This document shows positions 51,990 through 60,713 of a stretch of 64,000 bases of DNA, piece by piece. The DNA is from JAJYRX01 sp041655275 (GTDB lineage: Bacteria; Pseudomonadota; Gammaproteobacteria; Burkholderiales; Burkholderiaceae_B). The stretch lies in contig JBBAFU010000008.1 of the NCBI GenBank assembly GCA_041655275.1, forward strand, positions 1-64,000. Reading direction: 5' to 3'. A model generated the notes under the pieces. That model worked only from the letters and a program-made list of their open reading frames with translations. It was not told the origin of the DNA and ran no database searches. Position numbers and translations under genes: made by a program. Position 1 is the stretch's first letter, and every line of letters starts with the position of its first letter.

Positions 51990-53776
51990 GACACCCCGCT
52001 GCCGTCCAGGGATGAGTGACAGCGCTGCCGGTGAGCCACCTGCCGGCGACGCGTTTCGAAAGCGTGGAAACGCACTTCGATGTCACGCGGATCCACTTCG
52101 CCATGCAAGGCCTTGAGCAGCGCGCTGTCCATGGCCGTGCGCCAGACATCTTCGGCCTGCACACCCCGGCGCGCGAGACGGGCCGCGTGCACGGCCAGCC
52201 ACTGTGCCGTACGCTGCCGACGAACGGCCTGAAGAAAATCCGGCGACAGTGCCGGCTCGATCAGCTCCGCCGCAACGGTCCGGCCCCGATAGCCCTGAAG
52301 AGGCGCGACGCCTCCCCGCCTGCATTGCGCACAACCCTCGGGGTTGCGCACACGCAAGGGCTGCGGATCGACACGAAAACAAGTGGCGATATGATCCAGC
52401 CAGCGTGCCCAGTAGCCCCCTTCGCAATGGCGACCGTCGGCGCGCCGGGCGCCATCGAGCAGTGCCGATGCCGGAAGACTGCACTGTGGACACAACCGCG
52501 GCAACAAGGCCTGATGCACGATGAGCCGCAGGCTTCCCGGTGCCAGCAGGAGATCGCGTGACACGCCGATGAACTCGGAGGCGAGCCTGTCCGGCACGCT
52601 CGCGGCCGAGGCGGCATGCACCGTCGTGTAGACGTTCACGCCGGAACTGGCCAGGTCCATGAACGCAAGGCCGCTCTCGGCATCGCGGATCTCGCCCAGC
52701 AGCACATCGGTCATGGCGGAGCGCTTCAGGATGCGCAGCTTCGCTGCATAGGCCAGGGGCTGATCTGCATCCAGACTGCGCACCAGAGAGTTTTGAATCG
52801 CCTTGGGGATACGGTATTCCACCGGATCCTCGAGCGTGATCAGCTTGCGGTGTGCCGGCAGACCTGCCGCCAGACAGGCCAGCGTCGTAGACTTGCCCGA
52901 GCCCACCACTCCCGAAAACACGATGGCACCCCCTTCGCTGAGCATGACGCGCTCTATGCAGGCCACCTGATCGGGCAGGTAACCCAGCTCGGACAGACCG
53001 GGCCAGGCACGCCCGGGATCGTTCACGAGAAAGCGCAGGCAGACGCTGGGCCCTTCATCGGCCGCCATCGATGCCCAGCGCAGGCTGACCTCGCGGCCAT
53101 CCACCGAATAGGACAGGCTGCCCTGCTGCTCCGTCGTGGGATCGAAGAGCGCGCCGTTGCCACCCCGTATATCCATCCACACCACGGCAAGCATGTCGGT
53201 CAGCAAGCCTGTGGGCATCTGCCGAAAACGCTCGGGCGCCAGATAACGCCCGCCAATGGTGTACTTCACCTCGGAGTGGGCCCGGGCGGGATAGAGATTC
53301 AGATGCAGATCGCTGGCCTCATGGCGCACTCCCCACTCGACCAGCTCCTGGAAGGCGGCTGCCAGGGCACTGCGGGAATGCACGGGGGCCATGCCCGCAC
53401 CGGCCGCACCCAGCTCATTGCGGGCCAGGGCAAGCAGCAGGGGCGCATCGAGGACATAGCGGGCGGGTTGCGCCAGCGCATACCCCTTCATCTGCACCCG
53501 CCGCAACAGCTCATCGGCCTGCTCGCTGGCGATATGTTCCTGCAGCGCAAAAACCGCTACCCGGCCATCTCCGAGCAAGGCCGGACACAGGCGGGAAGCG
53601 ATGCTCTCGACCTGGAACGCGCGACTCAGGCTGGCGCACACGGGAGACAGCAGACGTTCAAGCGCCTCGCGACCCTGGATTACCGCCACCTCGTCATCCA
53701 GACATTCGGAACAGGCATCGGTGCGCGGCAAGACGACCGCCGGCGTTCCGGAAGCGTGTCGGCGCGGCCAGATCAT
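51986..53776 (-). CDS. pilQ: Type IVb pilus assembly ATPase PilQ (GspE/PilT family)
   Basis: 596 residues from ATG 53776, overlapping the pilP stop. Walker A is GVVGSGKSTTLACLA; the Asp box is LEDPVEYR; the Walker B/His region is VLLGEIRDAESGL and TTVHAASAA. A GspE-like tetracysteine site (CPQCSLPAS, then CAQC) is present. It is the cytosolic hexameric motor for pilus extension. The name follows the R64 system, where PilQ is the ATPase, not the secretin. Confidence 0.9.
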   Translation of the reverse strand: MIWPRRHASGTPAVVLPRTDACSECLDDEVAVIQGREALERLLSPVCASLSRAFQVESIASRLCPALLGDGRVAVFALQEHIASEQADELLRRVQMKGYALAQPARYVLDAPLLLALARNELGAAGAGMAPVHSRSALAAAFQELVEWGVRHEASDLHLNLYPARAHSEVKYTIGGRYLAPERFRQMPTGLLTDMLAVVWMDIRGGNGALFDPTTEQQGSLSYSVDGREVSLRWASMAADEGPSVCLRFLVNDPGRAWPGLSELGYLPDQVACIERVMLSEGGAIVFSGVVGSGKSTTLACLAAGLPAHRKLITLEDPVEYRIPKAIQNSLVRSLDADQPLAYAAKLRILKRSAMTDVLLGEIRDAESGLAFMDLASSGVNVYTTVHAASAASVPDRLASEFIGVSRDLLLAPGSLRLIVHQALLPRLCPQCSLPASALLDGARRADGRHCEGGYWARWLDHIATCFRVDPQPLRVRNPEGCAQCRRGGVAPLQGYRGRTVAAELIEPALSPDFLQAVRRQRTAQWLAVHAARLARRGVQAEDVWRTAMDSALLKALHGEVDPRDIEVRFHAFETRRRQVAHRQRCHSSLDGSGVS

Positions 53777-54249
53777 CGGGAAGCCCCCAGGGACGGCGTC
53801 AGACACAGACGCTCGGAGCCGTGTTCTGCAGCCAGCTCGAGGCAGCCGGCATCGATTCCGACCAGCAGCGGCAGCCCGGCACGCGACTGGGGCCCTGAAG
53901 CCTGCGGCTGACCGGCATGATAGCGGAAGCGCCGGGACCGAAAGATCACATCGGCCCGCAGGCTGGCACCCACACCATGGATGGACAGCAGTACGGGCAG
54001 TGTCGACGCCACGGCCGCCCCGGAGACCGGTTCTGCAGACGCGGGGCCAATACCCTGCGGATGGCGGCCTGCGAGTGCCTGATCAAGGGCCTGGGCGGTT
54101 TCCAGACGCATGAGCTCCAGCACGCTGGCCTGGTCCATGTCCGCCGACGGATCCGGTTGCGGGCGCATGTCCAGGGCCCAGGCGGAGGACAGGCAGAGCA
54201 CGCCGGCGCACAAGGCAAGGGTCCGCTCAGGATTCCTGCGTGCGCGCAT
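53773..54249 (-). CDS. pilP: Type IVb pilus biogenesis protein PilP
   Basis: 158 residues from ATG 54249, overlapping the end of pilO by 23 bases. Signal peptide MRARRNPERTLALCAGVLCL ending SSAWA. The mature part resembles R64 PilP (LELMRLETAQALDQALA, PVLLSIHGVGASLRADVIF). Periplasmic; probably links the inner-membrane platform to the secretin. Confidence 0.8.
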   Translation of the reverse strand: MRARRNPERTLALCAGVLCLSSAWALDMRPQPDPSADMDQASVLELMRLETAQALDQALAGRHPQGIGPASAEPVSGAAVASTLPVLLSIHGVGASLRADVIFRSRRFRYHAGQPQASGPQSRAGLPLLVGIDAGCLELAAEHGSERLCLTPSLGASR

Positions 54250-55561
54250 CGTTACCCCCGGACGATGAGGAAAATGATCTTTCATACAGACTGCCTTCAA
54301 GTGTCAGGATGAAACGGCTGTCCCGCAGGCCGGTTCCGGCCGCCTCCGACAGGGACAGGACGACGCTTCGCCAGCCGAACCCGCGACAATGCGGCAACAG
54401 CAGGCTGAGCGAACGCAAGGGTGCGCGCAGGCTGGCGGCGCGCGTATGGAAGCGCGGCAGATCGGCGGGCATGGGCAATGGCGCGCCTGTCTTGTCCAGC
54501 GGCGCCGGCACGGCAAGCGCACGTGGTGGTGCAAAACGCACCAGGCCGAGCGCCGGCCGTATGGCCTGGAGATGGCTGAACAGTTCGCGCTCGCTTGCGC
54601 GCCCATCGGCGAGCTCAGCCTGTGTGGCCTCATCGCCCGCGGCGTCCAGACGCCACCGGACCTGTGCCTGTTCGAGCGGCACGAAACTCACCTGCCAGCC
54701 GGCCGGCGCACGACCGAGCAGGCCCGCATTGCTGGCACCCAGCGCAGTACGCGCATAATCCGCCACGCAATCCCAATGGCCGCGCCGCGCATGACACTCG
54801 GCACGCGTGAGTTGCCACCCCGCCAGTGTGACCGGCAATGCATGCAGGCTGTCAACCAGCCCGCGCGTGCCTTCCGGGCCGTGGATCCAATGCGCCGCCA
54901 GTGTCTGCTGCAGCTGCTCGTGCCACGCCGTCTGCGCAGTCTGAGCCTTTGCGGGATCAGCCCCTCGCGTTTCGGATGATGCAAACACCCCCAGCAGCAG
55001 ACCGCCTGCCAGACAGGCCACGCCCAGTCCGGCCACCTGGGCGGAACCAGGCTGCCAGCGTCGCCATGGCGCCAATCGCACCAGGCGGGCGGGGCCGGGA
55101 TCGGCCTGGACGAGCTCATGCAGCGAAGGGCATTGCCCCGCATCGAGCAGCGCCAGGGCGGGATAGGCCTGGCGCAATCCCTGGACGGCCTGACGCGTCT
55201 GTTCCGGGCTGGTGAAAAGCCGGTCGGTGCGTGCCATGACTGCACCTTCGTGAACGCCAACCAGCCAGTATTGCCCGGTGGACAGCGCGAAGACCAGGGC
55301 CCGGCTTCCTTCGGGAAAACGTTGCGCGAGCAGATGGGCCGCGGAATATAGTGGCGCATTGCCACAGCCTTCGCCACGCAGGTGCGCCAGTCCGACCGTT
55401 GCCATGAGCTCTCCACACACGACAAAGTGACTGGCGCGATGGAGCGTGGCCAGCCGCAGTGCCTCACGACGCAAGTCGTCGGCCAGCACCACATGCCAGT
55501 CCAGCCCGAAAGCCAGCGCAAGACCGGAAATACGCTCGATATGAACCCCGGGCAAGACCAT
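54227..55561 (-). CDS. pilO: Type IVb pilus accessory protein PilO
   Basis: 444 residues. A cytosolic N-terminal half (VVCGELMATVGLAHLRGEG, YWLVGVHEGAVMARTD) precedes one membrane helix (QVAGLGVACLAGGLLLGVFA) and a periplasmic half. This layout fits the pilin-accessory PilO family of R64-type systems. It starts two bases after the pilN stop. Confidence 0.82.
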   Translation of the reverse strand: MVLPGVHIERISGLALAFGLDWHVVLADDLRREALRLATLHRASHFVVCGELMATVGLAHLRGEGCGNAPLYSAAHLLAQRFPEGSRALVFALSTGQYWLVGVHEGAVMARTDRLFTSPEQTRQAVQGLRQAYPALALLDAGQCPSLHELVQADPGPARLVRLAPWRRWQPGSAQVAGLGVACLAGGLLLGVFASSETRGADPAKAQTAQTAWHEQLQQTLAAHWIHGPEGTRGLVDSLHALPVTLAGWQLTRAECHARRGHWDCVADYARTALGASNAGLLGRAPAGWQVSFVPLEQAQVRWRLDAAGDEATQAELADGRASERELFSHLQAIRPALGLVRFAPPRALAVPAPLDKTGAPLPMPADLPRFHTRAASLRAPLRSLSLLLPHCRGFGWRSVVLSLSEAAGTGLRDSRFILTLEGSLYERSFSSSSGGNDARTQES

Positions 55562-55563
55562 GT

Positions 55564-57162
55564 TCAGACTTCCTCTTCGACGCGGGCAGTGACAATGATC
55601 ACCGTCATCAGCTGTTCGGAAACCGCCTTGTCGCTGCCGCCCAGAACGAGGGGCGCATCGGGATTGAGGCGACGCGTCAGGCTCTCGTCCTGGCGTCGCT
55701 CGAAGCCGGAAATGAGCATGGGTTCACCCGCCTGCAGCAGGACTTGCTGCACAGTGCCGTTGCCGTCCACGGTAAGCTGCTGGAGCTGCAGGGGATGATC
55801 CCGATCACCAAAACGTATGGTCCTGAGCGGCTGGGCAACGGTGTTGTCATAGGCGATGGACAAGAGGATACGCCCGTCGTCCTGAGCATCCGGCACCAGG
55901 GTCAGCAATGAACCCACTGTCTCCTCCTTCTGGCTCACCGAGACCGACGGCAGGGCCAGTCCCTGGCCATCCGAGAACGGTGTCGTATCCACCCTGTCGA
56001 TGTAGGAGAATGTTGTCCTTACCGCATGGGTGACCGGCCGGCGATTGAGCGTGAGCACAGGCACGCTGCTGCGGCGCACAATACGGCCGGACTGACCCAG
56101 GGCGGCAAGAATGAGCTCGCTGCCCCTGAAAGGTCCGTGGCCCACACCGGCTGCAAGGCGGCCGGCCTCGACATCGCCCGTCTCGCCCAGTTCGGCACGT
56201 ACGGCCGCACGCGCACTGGCGAAGACCAGATTCCAGTCCAGCGCCAGCTGCCCGGCATCACGACTGGCCAGCGTCACCTCCTCGAATACCAGACGCACGC
56301 GGCGCGTCAGTACACGGTTTTCACGCTCCAGATAGCGGGCGATACGATCCAGGGCATCCGGCGTATCGGTGACCACCACGGAAGCGCTGGCACCCGCCTG
56401 GGCGACAATGATGCCCGCACGCGACATGAACGGTTCCATGCGGGCCTTGACGACGGCCAGCACATCGACATCGTTGCCTGTGCTCAGCGTGGTCCGCGAG
56501 CTGCTGGCAAAACCACCCTCGCCCGTCGGATCGGAAACGGACCCCAGGGTGGCGTCAGTGCGCGCCTCGAGCGTGAGTGCACGGACATCGAATACGCGGG
56601 TCTCGGTGCGATAGAACTCGATGCGCTCCTGCGCATAGGTCCAGCGCACACCCAGGGCTGCGGACAGGCGGTCGAGAATTCGTGCCAGCGGCTCGGACTC
56701 ACCGGAGAAACGGGCACGCGACAAACCGGCCGCCGGTGCGTTTGCATCAGCCAGCGCGCCTTCGAGCCGGGGCATGAAGGCTGCGACCGGCAGCAGGGCC
56801 TCGGGACGCACATGTACCGGGATGCCGGTAACGGCAGTGATGCTGTGCGCAATCTCCGGGAGGTCCAGCCAATCGTCGGCGAACAGCAGTGTGACCGGCA
56901 CCTGTGCCCGCAAGGCCGGCGGCAGGCGCAATTCGCGCGCCAGCGCCTGCGGCCGGCCCGCCACCCAGGGACGATCAACCCGTTGAGCCGCCGGACGTGC
57001 CGCCGCATCATGAATGACGGCCTGAAAACCCTGGTGATGGGCAGATACGTCATGACCCGCCTCCTCCGAGCGCTGAAAAATGGCGTTCATCTGCTCATGC
57101 AGGGCGCAGCCCCCGAGCAGGGTCAGAAGCAGCACCGCCCCGCAATTGCGCGCCACGCTCAT
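55564..57162 (-). CDS. pilN: Type IVb pilus secretin lipoprotein PilN
   Basis: 532 residues from ATG 57162, overlapping the pilL stop. Lipoprotein signal ending LLGGC. An N0/STN-like region (IAHSITAVTGIPVHVRPEALL) and a secretin domain with FEEVTLASRDAGQLALDWN, and VPVLTLNRRPVTHAV, SVSQKEETVGSLLTLVP, MLISGFERRQDES. It forms the outer-membrane pore for the pilus. Confidence 0.9.
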   Translation of the reverse strand: MSVARNCGAVLLLTLLGGCALHEQMNAIFQRSEEAGHDVSAHHQGFQAVIHDAAARPAAQRVDRPWVAGRPQALARELRLPPALRAQVPVTLLFADDWLDLPEIAHSITAVTGIPVHVRPEALLPVAAFMPRLEGALADANAPAAGLSRARFSGESEPLARILDRLSAALGVRWTYAQERIEFYRTETRVFDVRALTLEARTDATLGSVSDPTGEGGFASSSRTTLSTGNDVDVLAVVKARMEPFMSRAGIIVAQAGASASVVVTDTPDALDRIARYLERENRVLTRRVRLVFEEVTLASRDAGQLALDWNLVFASARAAVRAELGETGDVEAGRLAAGVGHGPFRGSELILAALGQSGRIVRRSSVPVLTLNRRPVTHAVRTTFSYIDRVDTTPFSDGQGLALPSVSVSQKEETVGSLLTLVPDAQDDGRILLSIAYDNTVAQPLRTIRFGDRDHPLQLQQLTVDGNGTVQQVLLQAGEPMLISGFERRQDESLTRRLNPDAPLVLGGSDKAVSEQLMTVIIVTARVEEEV

Positions 57163-58022
57163 GACACCACCACGGTACGGGCACGGTCGCAGCTTTGCGT
57201 GCGTGCCACGACACGCAGGACGCGATTGCTGTAGAAACAGGCCTGCAAGGGCCATTCGCCCAATGCGCTGGCCGAAAGCAGGCTTTCCACTGCATCTTCA
57301 AAACCGTCGCCAAACCGGGACTCGCCCGAGACGGGGATATCCACTTCAACGGCCCAGTGCTCGGGCGCGAATGTCCAGCCGGCCTGCTGCGCCCAGCGCA
57401 CCAGCGCCTGACGCAGGGTCAGATCATCGAGGCGCAGATAGTATTCCTGGCGTGAACGCGGGTTTACAGGTGGCGTAATGCCCTGAACCCGGATACGCTC
57501 AAGACCCGGCACAGGATGAGCCACAGGGAGGGCCGCCGGCCCGGTTTCAGCCACGACCAGCTCGGGCCGGATCGCGGTATCGGGCTCCGGCACCACTGCA
57601 GACACCGGTTCAGGGCCAGGCTTGAGCACAGACCCGGCCGTATCCGCCCGGCGCGCCATTGCCTGCAGGCGTCCACCGCGGAACTGCAGCGTTGTCCAGA
57701 CACCATCAAGGCGTACAAACGCCCCTTCGCGGCGCCCGTGACGCAGCCTGGTACCGTGCTCATCGAGCGAGAAGATGGCCGGGGCGCGCTGGTCGGCATC
57801 GAACTGCAGCCAGGTATTGCGCCCGTCATCGAAAACCTGCAGGGGCGCAACAGCCGTATCGCCCGAGAGCTGCCAGTTGAAATCATAGTGGCGCCCGGAC
57901 GCCGTGGCCGATACCGGTGCATCCGGCAAGGATAGCGCCCAGCCGTCGGCCAACGGCGCACATCCCGCCAGTGCGCCGGCACACAGCACGGCAGGGAGCA
58001 AAACAGGGAGCAGCCTGGGCAT
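57159..58022 (-). CDS. pilL: PilL-type lipoprotein with VirB9-like and TcpQ-like regions
   Basis: 287 residues. Signal peptide with lipobox LAGC. Residues about 42-120 (YDFNWQLSGDTAVAPLQVF, TWLQFDADQRAPAIF) resemble the VirB9/TrbG beta-domain; residues about 195-285 (YYLRLDDLTLRQALVRWAQQ, AVESLLSASALGEWPLQACFY) resemble the TcpQ domain that assists secretin assembly. GGAGG precedes the start. First gene of the pil operon. Confidence 0.82.
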   Translation of the reverse strand: MPRLLPVLLPAVLCAGALAGCAPLADGWALSLPDAPVSATASGRHYDFNWQLSGDTAVAPLQVFDDGRNTWLQFDADQRAPAIFSLDEHGTRLRHGRREGAFVRLDGVWTTLQFRGGRLQAMARRADTAGSVLKPGPEPVSAVVPEPDTAIRPELVVAETGPAALPVAHPVPGLERIRVQGITPPVNPRSRQEYYLRLDDLTLRQALVRWAQQAGWTFAPEHWAVEVDIPVSGESRFGDGFEDAVESLLSASALGEWPLQACFYSNRVLRVVARTQSCDRARTVVVS

Positions 58023-58237
58023 GACAAGCCTCCAACAGGGACGGATGTGAAGTCAATCACGATGCCGTCATGCTGGCGGAAAGCGACGCCCGGCGGCAGG
58101 CGCAAAACTACGCAGGCAAGGAAATCATCAGAAAATAAAACATGGAAAATTCATATAATTCGTATAGTTATGATGAATTTTGATTCTTTAGCATAACAAG
58201 ATTAACCGAGATGAAAATGTCCTGCCCGCACCTACTT
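58023..58237 (-). promoter_or_regulatory. AT-rich control region upstream of pilL
   Basis: This 215-base gap between the ugpB-like gene and pilL has a strongly AT-rich centre. AAAATTCAT (58146-58154) faces ATGAATTTT (58173-58181) with an 18-base spacer, a perfect nine-base inverted repeat suitable for a dimeric regulator. TATACG and TATATG could serve as -10 elements, but no matching -35 was found. Confidence 0.45.
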
Positions 58238-59560
58238 CTACTTCTGGCCGGCCATGCGCGAGCCTTCGGCGGCGGCTGCCTTGAGCGTGGTCACCGCCGT
58301 GCCTTTGCCGCTGAGCGCGCCGTCCAGGCTGCGCGTGAACATGGCCCGGATCTCGGGATAATTGCGGATCTGGAAACCCTGGGCGGTCGCAACAGGCTTC
58401 TTGCCATAGGGCGCAGCCATCGCATGCCATTGCTTCATCAGGGCGCCTGAGGCTCTGGCCGCTTCAAACCCCTGGCGGCTCACGGGCAGGAAGCCGGTCT
58501 GCTCAAACCATGTGGCAGCCTGCTCTGCCTGTGCCAGCCAGCCCAGGAACTCCATGACTGAAACATCTTCCAGCTTGGCATGACCCCTGGTGGCCCACAG
58601 GGCCGACCCGCCGACGAAAGCCAGGCCGGGGGTGCGCGTGACTTCGGGATAATAAGGCAGGCCGTCGATGCCGACGTTCAGCGAACGCTGGGCGGCAAAC
58701 CAGCCCAGGCGGCTGGATTGCGACATGAGCACAGCGCATTCGCCCTTGGCAAAACGCTCCGCCGCGACGGCATTGAACTCGGGTTTGACCATGAGTTCGG
58801 AGCGCACCCAGCTGATCATGAGCGAAAGATGCCGGATGTACATGACATCAAAGTCAAAGGCCGGAGCAGCACCTTTCCTGGCCGGCTTGGCATAGGGCTG
58901 GTTGTTGACGGCGGCCAGGTTCTCGAGATTGACCGACACGGACTGGTCGGATGTGAGCGGACAACGGCGCGAGCCATTATTGGCGGCAGTGACCAGCTGC
59001 GCCTGCAGACCGGACCAGGAGCGCTCCGGCACGGGCGGCTGCAGGCCGGCCTTGCGAAATGCATCCTGGTTGTAATACATGACCGGAATGTCGAGCATAT
59101 AGGGGAAGGCCAGCAGACGGCCCTTGGCATCGCGCACCGCCCTGTTCTCTGCCGGAAGAAACCATTCGAAGCCGCGCAAGGGATGCTTGCCCATGAGCAC
59201 ATGCAGCGGCTGGATATAGCTGCGCCGCGCCAGCACATCGGGATCATAATGCTCGGGCAGCTGGACCAGATGGGGTCTGTCCTTGTCCTGGCTGATGCGC
59301 GCCAGCGCCGCATCCACACCGGCTTGATCCTTGTATGCCGACAGGCGCACCTGCGTCGTCTTGCTCTGGCGGTTGAACTGCTTGACCAGGGTTTCGAACA
59401 CCTGGCGATTGTGGGCATCGAGCGAGTGCCAAAGCTGGATATCGGTACTGGCGGCCAGTGCCGGTCCGGAAGACAGCGCCGCCAGCACGAGCACCAGCCC
59501 GGAAGTCAAGACAGCCGGACGCCGGCCGGCGCGCAGACGCGGGAAGGAGGAAAACATCAT
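58238..59560 (-). CDS. Extracellular solute-binding protein, UgpB-like
   Basis: 440 residues from ATG 59560. Signal peptide MMFSSFPRLRAGRRPAVLTS to PALA|AS. Type-1 binding protein with DIQLWHSLDAHNRQVFETLV at the start, FPYMLDIPVMYYNQDAF and FVGGSALWATRGHAKLEDV, similar to glycerol-3-phosphate/sugar binding proteins. No permease or ATPase gene is nearby, so it is an orphan in this window. Its start lies 12 bases after a terminator-like structure. Confidence 0.82.
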   Translation of the reverse strand: MMFSSFPRLRAGRRPAVLTSGLVLVLAALSSGPALAASTDIQLWHSLDAHNRQVFETLVKQFNRQSKTTQVRLSAYKDQAGVDAALARISQDKDRPHLVQLPEHYDPDVLARRSYIQPLHVLMGKHPLRGFEWFLPAENRAVRDAKGRLLAFPYMLDIPVMYYNQDAFRKAGLQPPVPERSWSGLQAQLVTAANNGSRRCPLTSDQSVSVNLENLAAVNNQPYAKPARKGAAPAFDFDVMYIRHLSLMISWVRSELMVKPEFNAVAAERFAKGECAVLMSQSSRLGWFAAQRSLNVGIDGLPYYPEVTRTPGLAFVGGSALWATRGHAKLEDVSVMEFLGWLAQAEQAATWFEQTGFLPVSRQGFEAARASGALMKQWHAMAAPYGKKPVATAQGFQIRNYPEIRAMFTRSLDGALSGKGTAVTTLKAAAAEGSRMAGQK

Positions 59561-59571
59561 AGCTTGCCAAT

Positions 59572-59639
59572 AAGAAAAAGGCTCCGCCATGCCTGATGGC
59601 CCGGAGCCGGGCAACGGGGCTGCCGCCATTCAGGCAGCC
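59572..59639 (-). terminator. Tandem hairpins with U-run between the reductase gene and the ugpB-like gene
   Basis: On the minus strand the first hairpin is GGCTGCC/GGCAGCC (59618-59639). The second is GGCTCCG/CGGAGCC (59580-59608), followed by TTTTTCTTA (59572-59580). The second has full terminator form for the reductase transcript. It ends 12 bases before the next start, leaving no room for a promoter in between, so it may act as an attenuator for the ugpB-like gene. Confidence 0.75.
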
Positions 59640-59643
59640 GGAT

Positions 59644-60681
59644 CTAGGCAACCAGATCCGCCTCGCTGGTGAACGCATCGGCAAAAAAGGCCTCGCGCGC
59701 AAGCTTATTGTAATGGATGAAATCATGCCGGGCACTTTCCACCATGATGGGTGTACCGCAGGCGTAGACCTGATGCCCGGACAGATCGGGGCAGTCCTCC
59801 ATCACGGCACGGTGGACGAATCCGGTCCGCCCGGTCCAGCCATCCTCGGGCAGGGCTTCGGATACCACAGGCACATAGCTGAAACCGGGCCAGTCGGACA
59901 CCCATTGCTCAGCCAGTGCGTGCAGATAGAGGTCACGCGGACGCCGCCCGCCCCAGTACAGCGTGGCAGGCCGGCGGCTGCCGGCGGCAATCATGCTTTC
60001 GATGATGGCCTTGACCGGTGCAAAGCCGGTACCGCTGGCAAGAAAGATGACGGGGGCATCATCCTCCTCGCGCAGGAAGAAGGAACCCAGCGGTCCTTCC
60101 ACACGCAGGATCTCGCGCAGACGGAGCGCGGTGTCGCCGGCGCCGAATACATGATCGGTGAATGCCCCCCCCGGCATGTGGCGGATGTGCAGCTCAATCT
60201 GGTTCTGCGCATCGGGCGGATTGGCGATGGAGTAGGAACGCCGGCGTCCGTCACGCATGATGAAATCCAGAAACTGCCCCGGGCGGTACAGAAAGGGCTC
60301 GCTCGCAGGCAGTTGCAGGCGCACCAGGCGTACGTCGTGAGCAAGATCCTCGATGGCGATGACACGCGAAGGCATCTTGCGGACATGGATTTCGCCGGCC
60401 ACGCGCAGCACCTCCGCCTCGATCACCAGGTCGGAGCCCGGGCGCGCCTGGCACAACAGCGTCACCCCGCGTGACAAGTCCCCGGATTCGAGAATGCGCC
60501 CGGGGGCGTCGCCCGCATCCCAGGTGCCCGAGACGATGCGGCCGGCGCAGGTGGAGCAGGTGCCGTTGCGGCAACTATAGGGCAGAAATATGCCCGCCTC
60601 CAGGGCGGCGTCGAGCACGGTCTGTCCGGCCTCGACCGTGAACTCCTGATTGCCCGGAAGAACTTTAACCTTGAAACTCAT
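59644..60681 (-). CDS. 2Fe-2S ferredoxin-flavin NAD(P)H reductase (CDP-6-deoxy-glucoseen reductase-like)
   Basis: 345 residues. N-terminal plant-type ferredoxin with C37, C42, C45 (CRNGTCSTC) and C77; then a flavin domain with RSYSIANPP and an NAD(P)-binding domain with FLASGTGFAPVKAII and VYACGTPIMV. The same build as AscD/E3 reductases and oxygenase reductases. The partner is unknown; no sugar or oxygenase genes lie here. It starts 32 bases after parC. Confidence 0.85.
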   Translation of the reverse strand: MSFKVKVLPGNQEFTVEAGQTVLDAALEAGIFLPYSCRNGTCSTCAGRIVSGTWDAGDAPGRILESGDLSRGVTLLCQARPGSDLVIEAEVLRVAGEIHVRKMPSRVIAIEDLAHDVRLVRLQLPASEPFLYRPGQFLDFIMRDGRRRSYSIANPPDAQNQIELHIRHMPGGAFTDHVFGAGDTALRLREILRVEGPLGSFFLREEDDAPVIFLASGTGFAPVKAIIESMIAAGSRRPATLYWGGRRPRDLYLHALAEQWVSDWPGFSYVPVVSEALPEDGWTGRTGFVHRAVMEDCPDLSGHQVYACGTPIMVESARHDFIHYNKLAREAFFADAFTSEADLVA

Positions 60682-60713
60682 TGCGAATCACATGAAAGAT
60701 AGACTGCGCCATT

